Source: an uncultured Bacteroidales bacterium (GTDB taxonomy: Bacteria > Bacteroidota > Bacteroidia > Bacteroidales > Muribaculaceae). From it: DNA of 64,000 bases. The notes under the pieces were generated by a model. The model was not told where the DNA came from, made no database searches, and saw only the letters and a program-made list of their open reading frames with translations. Of the stretch, positions 6,968 through 14,178 are shown in pieces. Location: NCBI GenBank assembly GCA_902782465.1, contig CACZNH010000010.1, positions 1 to 64,000 of the forward strand. The letters are read 5' to 3'. Made by a program: the position numbers and the translations under genes. Numbering within the stretch: position 1 is the stretch's first letter; each line of letters starts with the position of its first letter.

Positions 6968-8530
6968 ATGAGAAAGTTACTCTTAGGTGATGAGGCTATC
7001 GCCCAGGGCGCGCTTGACGCGGGTCTGAGCGGCGTGTATGCCTATCCAGGTACTCCCTCGACCGAGATCACGGAGTACATTCAGAATTCCAAGTTAGCGG
7101 TGGAACGCAACGTTCATCGCCGCTTCATGGGCAAGCGCGCACTGGTCTGCATGAAGCATGTGGGTCTGAACGTGTGTGCCGACCCGTTCGTCAACTCGGG
7201 CATGACGGGTGTGAACGGCGGTCTGGTGGTCCTCGTGGCCGATGACCCCTCGATGCACTCCTCACAGGACGAGCAGGACAGCCGCTTCTACGGCAAGTTC
7301 GCGATGATTCCCACGCTGGAGCCCAGCACCCAGCAGGAGGCCTACGACATGATGGAGAAGGCCTACGAGCTGAGCGAGGAGGTATGCCTCCCCGTGCTCA
7401 TGCGTGTAACCACCCGCATGGCGCACAGCCGCGCCGTTGTCGAGGTGAAGGAGACGCCGCGTGCCGAGAACGAATTGAACTATGACGCCAAGGCCAGCCA
7501 CTGGGTACTGCTCCCCGGCAATGCCATCAAGCGCAACATCACGGTTACGGGCCAACAGGCCGACCTCGAGGAGCGTGCAGTCAAGAGCGAGTACAACAAG
7601 TACATCGACGCTGCCGACCACTCGCTGGGTATCATCGCCACAGGTATTGCCTATAACTACCTGATGGAGTGCTACCCCAACGGTTGCCCCTACCCCGTGC
7701 TCAAAATCAGCCAGTATCCCATGCCCAAGGAGCTCATCCGCCGCATGACTGCTGACTGTGACGCCGTGCTCATCGCCGAGGAAGGCCAGCCCTTCGTCGA
7801 GGACCTGGTGCGTGGCGTGATGCCCGGCAATGCCGTCATCAAGGGCCGCCTCACCGGCGAGCTGCCCCGCACGGGCGAGCTGAGCCCCGATGCCCTGAAG
7901 ATGGCGCTGGGTCTGCCCGTGAACGAGGGTTATCCCAGCTGTGAGAATGTCGCCCCGCGTCCCCCCGCATTGTGCCAGGGCTGCGGTCACCGCGACGTTT
8001 ACACCGCCCTGAACGAGGTGCTGAAGGAGTATCCCAATGCCCGCGTGTTTGGCGACATCGGTTGCTACACCCTGGGCTTCATGCCTCCCTTCAAGGCCAT
8101 CCATTCTTGCGTTGACATGGGCGCCAGCATCACTATGGCCAAGGGCGCTGCCGATGCCGGCCAGTGGCCCGCCGTTGCCATCATCGGTGACTCGACCTTC
8201 ACCCACTCGGGCATGACGGGTCTGCTCGATGCCATCAACGAGAACGCCAACATCACCGTCATCATCAGCGACAATCTCACCACCGGCATGACGGGTGGTC
8301 AGGACTCGGCAGGCACCAACAAGTTTGAGGCCATCTGCCGTGGCTTGGGTATGACCGACGAACACCTTAAGGTGGTTGTTCCCCTGCCCAAGAACATGCC
8401 CGAAATCACGCAAGTGATGCGTGACGAGATCAACTACCGCGGCACCAGCGTGATTATCCCGCGCCGCGAGTGCATGCAAACATTACAACGTCATCTCAAA
8501 CAAAAGAAAGCACAGGAGGCAAAGCAATGA
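6968..8530 (+). CDS. iorA: Indolepyruvate:ferredoxin oxidoreductase, alpha subunit (no ferredoxin domain)
   Basis: IorA is the thiamine-diphosphate subunit that oxidatively decarboxylates arylpyruvates (from Trp, Phe, Tyr) to arylacetyl-CoA. The 520-residue protein has the N-terminal pyrimidine-binding domain (LLLGDEAIAQGALDAG, VYAYPGTPSTEI). It also has the C-terminal TPP domain with LCQGCGHRDVY near residue 340, GDIGCYTLG and GDSTFTHSGMTG. Classical archaeal IorA continues with two [4Fe-4S] clusters of the CxxCxxCxxxCP type; here the protein ends shortly after IPRRECMQTL, and no such motif exists. The stop overlaps the start of iorB (ATGA). A separate ferredoxin must therefore take the electrons. 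Confidence 0.9.
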   Translation: MRKLLLGDEAIAQGALDAGLSGVYAYPGTPSTEITEYIQNSKLAVERNVHRRFMGKRALVCMKHVGLNVCADPFVNSGMTGVNGGLVVLVADDPSMHSSQDEQDSRFYGKFAMIPTLEPSTQQEAYDMMEKAYELSEEVCLPVLMRVTTRMAHSRAVVEVKETPRAENELNYDAKASHWVLLPGNAIKRNITVTGQQADLEERAVKSEYNKYIDAADHSLGIIATGIAYNYLMECYPNGCPYPVLKISQYPMPKELIRRMTADCDAVLIAEEGQPFVEDLVRGVMPGNAVIKGRLTGELPRTGELSPDALKMALGLPVNEGYPSCENVAPRPPALCQGCGHRDVYTALNEVLKEYPNARVFGDIGCYTLGFMPPFKAIHSCVDMGASITMAKGAADAGQWPAVAIIGDSTFTHSGMTGLLDAINENANITVIISDNLTTGMTGGQDSAGTNKFEAICRGLGMTDEHLKVVVPLPKNMPEITQVMRDEINYRGTSVIIPRRECMQTLQRHLKQKKAQEAKQ

Positions 8531-9099
8531 AAACCGATATCATTTTGTGTGGCGTGGGAGGACAAGGTATCCTCTCGATTGCAACCGTGATTGGCGAAGC
8601 TGCCATGCACGAGAATCTTTATATCAAGCAGGCCGAGGTTCACGGCATGTCGCAGCGTGGCGGTGACGTGCAGTCCAACCTGCGCATCAGCAGCAACCCC
8701 ATCCACAGCGACCTGATTGCCAAAGGCTCGGCCGATGTCATCATCTCGATGGAACCGATGGAGGCGCTGCGATACCTGCCCTTCCTGAGCAAGGAGGGAT
8801 GGATTATCACCTCGAGCAAGCCCTTTGTCAACATCAACAACTATCCCGAGTTGGAGACCGTGATGGCTGAACTCGACAAGGTGAAGAACGTCATCACCCT
8901 CGACATCGAGAAGCTGGCTACCGAAAACGGAATTCCCCGTTCGGCCAACGTTATCCTGCTGGGCGCTGCCCAGAAGGCCCTCGGCATCGAGTATGACAAG
9001 CTGGAGAACGCCATCCGCCGCGTCTTCGGCCGCAAGGGCGACGCCGTGGTTGACGCCAACCTCAAGGCTCTTGCCATCGGAAAGGAGGCCCAGCGATGA
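8527..9099 (+). CDS. iorB: Indolepyruvate:ferredoxin oxidoreductase, beta subunit
   Basis: IorB is the pyruvate-ferredoxin-oxidoreductase gamma-type subunit that completes the IOR heterodimer. The 190-residue product begins MKTDIILCGVGGQGILS, with the GxGGQG nucleotide-like loop. It contains EVHGMSQRGGDVQSNLRIS, the strongly conserved family stretch. The start at 8527 is chosen because it overlaps the iorA stop in ATGA and gives the canonical N-terminus; a longer reading from 8470 would add an unrelated extension. Its own stop overlaps the next start (9096), so the three genes are probably translationally coupled. Confidence 0.93.
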   Translation: MKTDIILCGVGGQGILSIATVIGEAAMHENLYIKQAEVHGMSQRGGDVQSNLRISSNPIHSDLIAKGSADVIISMEPMEALRYLPFLSKEGWIITSSKPFVNINNYPELETVMAELDKVKNVITLDIEKLATENGIPRSANVILLGAAQKALGIEYDKLENAIRRVFGRKGDAVVDANLKALAIGKEAQR

Positions 9100-10412
9100 G
9101 ACCCACCCCCATTCCCCGCGAGATCATTGACCGCGCGATTGACGAGTATGGCATCATCGACTATGCCAACGCCACCATCCGCGAGGTGAAAGCCATCGCC
9201 GAGCGTGCCGAGCGCGAGTCGGGACAAGAGTTCATCAAGATGGAGATGGGTATCCCCGGACTGCCCGCAGCCAAAATCGGTGTCGAAGCACAGATCAAGG
9301 CGCTGCAGAACGGCTGCGCCCGCCTCTACCCCGCCCTGCCCGGTGAGCCCATGATTAAGGACGCCACCTCGCGCTTCATCAAGGCGTTTATCGACGTGGA
9401 CGTGCCCCCCGAGTGCTGCATCCCCACCGTCGGCTCGATGCAGGGCACCTTTGCCTCGTTGCTCACCATCACTCAGAGCAACAAGAAGAAAAACAAGGCG
9501 CTGTTCATCGACCCCGGTTTCCCCGTGCAGAAGCTGCAGCTGGAAATCCAGGATGTCCCCTACGAGACGTTTGACATCTACGAGTTCCGTGGCAAGAAGC
9601 TGCGTGCCAAGCTCGAGGAGTACATGTCCAAGGGCGATGTGTGCTGCCTGATTTACAGCAACCCCAACAACCCTGCATGGATTTGCCTGACCGACGAAGA
9701 GCTGAAGGACATCGGCGAGCTGGCCACCAAGTATGACGTCATCGTGCTTGAAGACCTGGCTTACTTCGCCATGGACTTCCGTCTGGACATCAGCAAGCCC
9801 TTCCAGCCGCCCTTCCAGCCCAGCGTGGCCAAGTATACCGACAACTACATCATGCACATCAGTGGCAGTAAGGCATTCTCATACGCCGGCGAACGCATTG
9901 CAATGACCTGCATCAGCCCCGCCATCTTCAACCGCCACTATCCCGACCTGTCGGCCCGCTACGACGGACTGCCCTTCGGCAAGGTCTTCATCACCCGCAC
10001 GCTCTATGCCCTGTCATCGGGCACCAGCCACAGCGCCCAGTATGCGCTTGCCGCCATCATGGACGCTGCCAGCAACGGCGAATACCACTTCCGCGACGAC
10101 GTCATCGTCTATGGCCAGCGCGCCCACAAGCTGAAGGAGATTTTCACGCGCCACGGCTTCCGCATCGTCTATGGCATGGACGGTGACCAGCCCATCGCCG
10201 ACGGTTTCTACTTCACCATCGGCTACGGCAACATGACCAGCGGCCAGCTGGCACGTGAACTGATGTATTACGGCGTGAGCGCCATCTGCCTGGCCACCAC
10301 CGGCTCGTGGCAGGAAGGTCTGCGCGTGTGCACCTCGTTCATTCAGGACCACCAGTACGACATCCTGGACGAGCGCATGGCCATCTTCGCCGAGAACAAC
10401 CAGATTGAATAA
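9096..10412 (+). CDS. PLP-dependent aminotransferase, class I/II
   Basis: A fold-type I aminotransferase of 438 residues. It shows SNPNNPAW (substrate-binding loop near residue 190), LEDLAYFAMDF with the ring-contacting Asp, and the Schiff-base lysine K259 in SGSKAFSYAGERIA. The last gene of the iorA-iorB operon, it probably makes the 2-oxo acids that IOR consumes, so aromatic amino acids are the likely substrates; this comes from context, not from the sequence. The ATG overlaps the iorB stop. A strong hairpin follows 50 bp downstream. Confidence 0.88.
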   Translation: MRPTPIPREIIDRAIDEYGIIDYANATIREVKAIAERAERESGQEFIKMEMGIPGLPAAKIGVEAQIKALQNGCARLYPALPGEPMIKDATSRFIKAFIDVDVPPECCIPTVGSMQGTFASLLTITQSNKKKNKALFIDPGFPVQKLQLEIQDVPYETFDIYEFRGKKLRAKLEEYMSKGDVCCLIYSNPNNPAWICLTDEELKDIGELATKYDVIVLEDLAYFAMDFRLDISKPFQPPFQPSVAKYTDNYIMHISGSKAFSYAGERIAMTCISPAIFNRHYPDLSARYDGLPFGKVFITRTLYALSSGTSHSAQYALAAIMDAASNGEYHFRDDVIVYGQRAHKLKEIFTRHGFRIVYGMDGDQPIADGFYFTIGYGNMTSGQLARELMYYGVSAICLATTGSWQEGLRVCTSFIQDHQYDILDERMAIFAENNQIE

Positions 10413-10462
10413 CACAAGATGACTTGTTAAGAAACTGTACTTCTTAAAATACACACACAATC

Positions 10463-10498
10463 AATGCGGGAGACGCCACAACGCCTCCCGCATTATTT
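10463..10498 (+). terminator. Terminator of the iorA operon
   Basis: AATGCGGGAG (10463-10472) and CTCCCGCATT (10485-10494) form a 10-bp GC-rich stem followed by ATTTAT. It lies between the aminotransferase and the convergent hepT gene, so it may serve both directions. Confidence 0.7.
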
Positions 10499-10536
10499 AT
10501 CATACCACTGAAACACTTAGTTTTTGGCTGTAAGAA

Positions 10537-10878
10537 TCATTTACCTAGAAATTGCATGACATACATCTTCAATTCTGCCAAATCGTCTTGGATGACACTC
10601 CACACAAGAGGCAGCGATATTTGGTAGTAACCATGAACGAGCACATGCCGCATCCGCACAATTTCTTCCCACTGTACTTCAGGGTGGCTCTCTTTGAAAT
10701 CAAGAGACAGCATATAGGCAGCCTCTCCAATGATTTCAATGCACTTGACCAAAGCATACTGAAGAATTTTGTCGTCCTGCAAATCATTTAAAGTCTTGCC
10801 AGCAACAAACTCCTCAACATTCTGGAGTTGCTCCAACATGTGCTCCAATCGGCCCCTATCTCTAATTTGCTCTCTCAT
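10537..10878 (-). CDS. hepT: HepT-like HEPN ribonuclease toxin
   Basis: HepT toxins are small HEPN-domain RNases neutralised by the partner nucleotidyltransferase MntA. The 113-residue all-helical protein has the catalytic and target motif RX4HXY as R77-HVLV-H82-G-Y84. Family knowledge says MntA adds AMP units to that tyrosine. The helix EIIGEAAYMLS near residue 48 is also typical. The gene overlaps the end of mntA by 17 bp and would be co-transcribed after it. Its AT-rich composition differs from the operon to its left. Confidence 0.88.
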   Translation of the reverse strand: MREQIRDRGRLEHMLEQLQNVEEFVAGKTLNDLQDDKILQYALVKCIEIIGEAAYMLSLDFKESHPEVQWEEIVRMRHVLVHGYYQISLPLVWSVIQDDLAELKMYVMQFLGK

Positions 10879-11158
10879 AAATCAACATTTTGTCTCTATC
10901 GGCTGTTCGTTTAGCGAATGGCAGTAATTGGCCTTCCTCGACCAAATCAACGTCACGTCCTAGTAACTTCTCCAAATCTATCGCCATCCCAAAATAGCGC
11001 AAGCCGATTTTCTGGGAGTAATCGAGCAAGACAAGAATATCCACATCACTGTCGGGTGTTTCCTCTCCACGAGCGTAGGAACCAAACAGCCAAGCCTTCA
11101 AAACGGGTTGTGTCTTGAAGTATTCAGCAATCGTGGTTTTAATGTCTTGTGTACTCAT
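10862..11158 (-). CDS. mntA: MntA-like nucleotidyltransferase antitoxin
   Basis: A minimal nucleotidyltransferase (98 aa) that in characterised pairs polyAMPylates and silences HepT. The signature GSX10DXD is complete: G26-S27, then D38 and D40 in GSYARGEETPDSDVDILV. The start at 11158 (MSTQDIKTT) is preferred over an upstream in-frame Met at 11200, because the upstream one falls before the putative -7 element at 11186-11193. It precedes and overlaps hepT, the usual antitoxin-first order. Confidence 0.87.
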   Translation of the reverse strand: MSTQDIKTTIAEYFKTQPVLKAWLFGSYARGEETPDSDVDILVLLDYSQKIGLRYFGMAIDLEKLLGRDVDLVEEGQLLPFAKRTADRDKMLIYERAN

Positions 11159-11185
11159 GCCATAAAAAATCACTCTCTCAAATTG

Positions 11186-11193
11186 CAAATTTA
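11186..11193 (-). promoter_or_regulatory. -7 element for mntA-hepT
   Basis: TAAATTTG plus C on the minus strand, 28 bp upstream of the mntA start. No TTTG lies at the expected -33 distance, so the assignment is moderate. Confidence 0.4.
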
Positions 11194-11287
11194 AGAACAA
11201 TTTTTATAGTTGAAGACTTTTTCCCAAAAAAACACATCATTTTACCGCTCTAATAACCTATTGGAAATCTTACGTTTAAGCATAAGA

Positions 11288-11342
11288 TTTACACGTTTTC
11301 GAGGTTTACGGTATGGCAAATTTACACATTTTTGAGGTTATA
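11288..11342 (+). repeat. Short direct repeat
   Basis: Two 19-20 bp copies, TTTACACGTTTTCGAGGTT (11288-11306) and TTTACACATTTTTGAGGTT (11321-11339), differ at two positions and are spaced 33 bp apart. They lie in the gene-free stretch 11201-11428, upstream of the putative RNA. They could be a repeated regulator site; nothing else is recognised there. Confidence 0.4.
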
Positions 11343-11419
11343 ATGAAATCTTTGACCTATATTCTTAGTATTTTCCTCGTTTTTTTAATAATAACCTCTT
11401 CATTTTTTAGAAAAAGCAG

Positions 11420-11427
11420 TATATTTG
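11420..11427 (+). promoter_or_regulatory. -7 element upstream of the structured RNA
   Basis: TATATTTG plus C fits the Bacteroidetes -7 consensus and ends 1 bp before the first hairpin. A transcript would therefore begin inside or just before that hairpin. No clear -33 TTTG is present. Confidence 0.5.
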
Positions 11428-11428
11428 C

Positions 11429-11673
11429 AAGTGGTAATCCACAGGATTGCCACTTATGACATATTGATAAAAAAGGCGTTTTGCTTTTCGCTCTTTACTG
11501 GGAACTTAGGAACTTTTCAATCAAGAGTCGCGAAAGATAGCAAGGCGGTTTCTGCGCTTTACGCGTGGGCCGTTATTTCTGTATCTGCGACTCAAGGTTT
11601 CCTAAGACCTCCAGTAAAAGGTGTGGCAATTTCAGTCCACGCTTTCTTTGTATATTCTCTGTCTGTGGACTGA
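11429..11673 (+). ncRNA. Candidate structured non-coding RNA or leader
   Basis: About 245 bases without a convincing gene carry four sets of inverted repeats in an orderly layout. (1) AAGTGGTAATCC/GGATTGCCACTT at 11429-11455, a 12-bp hairpin with one G-T pair and a 3-base loop. (2) A long-range stem TTTACTGG/CCAGTAAA (11494-11501 with 11611-11618), continuing as CTTAGGAA/TTCCTAAG (11505-11512 with 11599-11606). (3) Inside it GAGTCGC/GCGACTC (11525-11531 with 11587-11593), extended by AGATA/TATCT. (4) TCAGTCCAC/GTGGACTGA (11632-11640 with 11665-11673). The 5' hairpin half GATTGCCAC can also pair with GTGGCAAT near 11623. No T-run terminator is visible, and the next gene starts at 11706, so it may be a leader of that operon. 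I do not recognise the family. Confidence 0.55.
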
Positions 11674-11705
11674 GGACATGAGAATGAAAACGAAAAGAAC
11701 TGCTT

Positions 11706-13118
11706 ATGGCTAAACTGTGTCTCATGGCGAGTGTGAATTTTTTCATTCCGCTCAGAGGTGTGCATTTAGGTAGGAAAGGAGTCCTTGAACCGGAATTCAA
11801 CAATCTCATTCCTCCAATTTGGGTCAACCGTAGCGTCGCTAAATGTGAATGGGCCAAATTTAAGGAAGACGTCGAAAGAATTTTCTATTACAAGTATAAG
11901 CCATACGGGGCAAGTAAAGAAGTGACTCGTAACACATCAGTGACTGCACGCATTGTCCGTTACAAGACTTCAACGCACGAGAGGGAGTATCTTTACTATC
12001 TCATGTTGACAGCTGAATTGGATAAGTATTATCAATCGGAATATCCTGTTAGGTCTGTTGATGAAAGATTATATTCCATTGATGATGTCATTCAACTCAA
12101 GAAAGCCATTTATGAAGATACTCTTTTTTATCCCCAAAAAGATTCAACCGTAAAATTCCATAAATGGTTTAACCAACTGGCGAATGATGCCGAGAAGGGT
12201 CCAAATAAAGCAAATCGAAGCTTGCCTTACGCTTTAGTTAATCTACATGCAGTAAATATACCAGAATCCAAACAGTTATCACCACCAAAGACAGAAAATG
12301 ATATAACGACTGCATTTGACAAAGCGTACTATTGTGAACCTGTGCCGACAGTTATTGATGTTCTTAGAAATGACCATATGAAATTGGCTTATGGCCTTCT
12401 TTTTGCTAATGACAATTACCGTAGAGTCCCGCCAGAGGAGGTGAATAGGGTGATTGGAACCAATTACAGCAATAATAAATGCGAAGTCTATTATGCTGTC
12501 TCGGCATCAATTCTATGGGTTCATGTCCATAGTTCGTTTGATGCCTCAACACCAAGACATAAGGAATTGTATTTTGGTGATACCTTGTTTGAAATGTGCG
12601 AAGTCATGGCGGCCAAGCGAAAACTTGCTCAAATACGCCGATTACTCACGGTATCAACTGCTCAAGACATTAAACATGCTCTCGCATCCTTGGCTACCTA
12701 TTTGGAAACCAACACATTTAATCTTCCAGAATTGGATTATAGGTTGAATTGCATGTTTGAAGCGACAGGAATTAACGAAGAATTTTCTGCCTTAAAGGCT
12801 ATGGGTGAACTTGAGGCAGATAGTTCTAATATTGGGCAGGTTCACAAACAAAACGTGATGATCGGCGTTCTTACAGCTATTACTGTTTTGCTTGGAGTAA
12901 TAAATTTGCTTCCTTTTATGATGAATGTCAATTCTAATAATAATCAAGATATGATACTAAACAATTACACTAACACAGGCTTTACTTTAAACATTGGTGT
13001 TGTTATCATCTTCCTGCTACTGCTCATCTTGGTTTGTCTATGTGTTATTTGCTACCACACTTGGCAACAACGGATAGAAATCAGGAAGACATTAAGACAA
13101 CTGGAGGAATTGTTATGA
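11706..13118 (+). CDS. Membrane protein of unknown function, large soluble domain plus two C-terminal TM helices
   Basis: The 470-residue product has no signal peptide. A soluble N-terminal part of about 375 residues matches nothing I recognise. Then come two transmembrane helices (about residues 381-402 and 429-453) separated by a short Asn-rich loop, and a short charged tail ending IRKTLRQLEELL. The soluble-domain, helix, TM, short loop, TM, tail layout recalls CorA-type channels and CorA-like effectors, but the GMN signature is absent. The gene is AT-rich, preceded by the structured RNA, and its stop overlaps the start of the GH13 gene (ATGA at 13115). The exact start is uncertain; a second Met is at residue 7. 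Confidence 0.7.
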   Translation: MAKLCLMASVNFFIPLRGVHLGRKGVLEPEFNNLIPPIWVNRSVAKCEWAKFKEDVERIFYYKYKPYGASKEVTRNTSVTARIVRYKTSTHEREYLYYLMLTAELDKYYQSEYPVRSVDERLYSIDDVIQLKKAIYEDTLFYPQKDSTVKFHKWFNQLANDAEKGPNKANRSLPYALVNLHAVNIPESKQLSPPKTENDITTAFDKAYYCEPVPTVIDVLRNDHMKLAYGLLFANDNYRRVPPEEVNRVIGTNYSNNKCEVYYAVSASILWVHVHSSFDASTPRHKELYFGDTLFEMCEVMAAKRKLAQIRRLLTVSTAQDIKHALASLATYLETNTFNLPELDYRLNCMFEATGINEEFSALKAMGELEADSSNIGQVHKQNVMIGVLTAITVLLGVINLLPFMMNVNSNNNQDMILNNYTNTGFTLNIGVVIIFLLLLILVCLCVICYHTWQQRIEIRKTLRQLEELL

Positions 13119-14158
13119 GTTCAAGGATGATTTATCATTTGATGATAGACCGTTTTGCGGGAGCTGATAGCCGCCATAAGGGTCGTTGCTTCAAGGGCGG
13201 CAACTTGAAAGCACTCATCAGTCGCCTTGGTTATATCAAGTCATTGGGAATGGGTGGCATTATGCTCACGCCGTTTAATCATTCAATGGCTTATCATGGC
13301 TACCACATCCTTGACTACGACAATGTTGATCCTCATTTTGGCACATGGGACGATGTAGATGAACTCGTCAACATTGTGCATGAGAAAGAAATGTCTATTA
13401 CTGCAGACTTTGTCGCGAATCACTGTCATGTGAACTGCCGTCTTGTCCGCGACCATCCAGATTGGTTTTTGACAGATTCTGATGGCAGCTGGAAAGGCTT
13501 TGCTGGCATTCACAGTTTGCCGATGTTTGACACCGACAATGACAAGGTGAGGGATTTCTTGACAGAAAGAATCTTGAAACTTTGTGAAGTAGGGTTTGAC
13601 TATATCCGCCTTGACCATGCGACAGGGCCGTCATACACTTTTTGGCAGCACGTGAGAAAAGCGGTAAAGAGTCAATATCCGAAAGTGAAACTTATTGGCG
13701 AAGTGTGGGGAAAACTGGACTTTGTGCCTCGCACAAAATCATACGCTGCCAATGCAGAAGAATTCTCTCCACAAGAAGCTCGACAGTTGGAATATGTCGG
13801 TGTGCTAGATGGTGTGCTGGACTTTGCCTATCACGACATGATATGTGGCGCAGTACATGAGCCGTGGCTGTTGAGAGACCCGACTAAGTTAATCAAGGAA
13901 ATTGAGGCACATTTCGCGCGTTACCCTGATGATTTTGAGCTATGGCTGTTTCTCGACAACCACGATCTGAACCGAATCCTACACGAATGTGCAGGAAACA
14001 AGAAATTGCTTAGAGAAGCCATTTCGTTCACCAAGCAATGGAACCGACCATTCCTGTACTACTACGGCACGGAGAAAGGATTTAAGAACAAGCGCGACAT
14101 CTTTGATGGCAGATCATACGCTGATGAAGATGTACGACAAATCATGAAATGGAAATAA
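13115..14158 (+). CDS. GH13 alpha-amylase-family enzyme without signal peptide
   Basis: A compact (347 aa) cytoplasmic GH13 barrel. The conserved regions are all present: DFVANH (98-103), the nucleophile Asp167 in YIRLDHA, the acid/base Glu196 in LIGEVWG, and Asp284 in FLDNHD. Catalysis on an alpha-glucosidic bond is therefore expected; the substrate is unknown. The start at 13115 is chosen because it overlaps the stop of the preceding membrane-protein gene and begins directly with SSRMIYHLMIDRF; an in-frame Met at 13034 lies inside that gene. It is about 25% shorter than typical amylases and lacks any secretion signal. Together with its AT-rich island setting, this sets it apart from the secreted GH13 enzymes at 54-60 kb. 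Confidence 0.85.
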   Translation: MSSRMIYHLMIDRFAGADSRHKGRCFKGGNLKALISRLGYIKSLGMGGIMLTPFNHSMAYHGYHILDYDNVDPHFGTWDDVDELVNIVHEKEMSITADFVANHCHVNCRLVRDHPDWFLTDSDGSWKGFAGIHSLPMFDTDNDKVRDFLTERILKLCEVGFDYIRLDHATGPSYTFWQHVRKAVKSQYPKVKLIGEVWGKLDFVPRTKSYAANAEEFSPQEARQLEYVGVLDGVLDFAYHDMICGAVHEPWLLRDPTKLIKEIEAHFARYPDDFELWLFLDNHDLNRILHECAGNKKLLREAISFTKQWNRPFLYYYGTEKGFKNKRDIFDGRSYADEDVRQIMKWK

Positions 14159-14178
14159 TCATCAAACAAATAATCATT

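Noticed and set aside
11425..11673. 82-residue open frame across the structured RNA
   Set aside because: No family resemblance, no start signal, and the region is better explained by its ordered inverted repeats; a small protein cannot be fully excluded.
13034..13114. Start of the GH13 gene at 13034
   Set aside because: It would lie inside the TM2-coding part of the previous gene and add 27 residues unlike any GH13 N-terminus; 13115 overlaps the preceding stop in ATGA.
11706..13118. CorA magnesium transporter
   Set aside because: Only the late two-TM layout is similar; the GMN signature is missing and the soluble domain is not recognisable as CorA.
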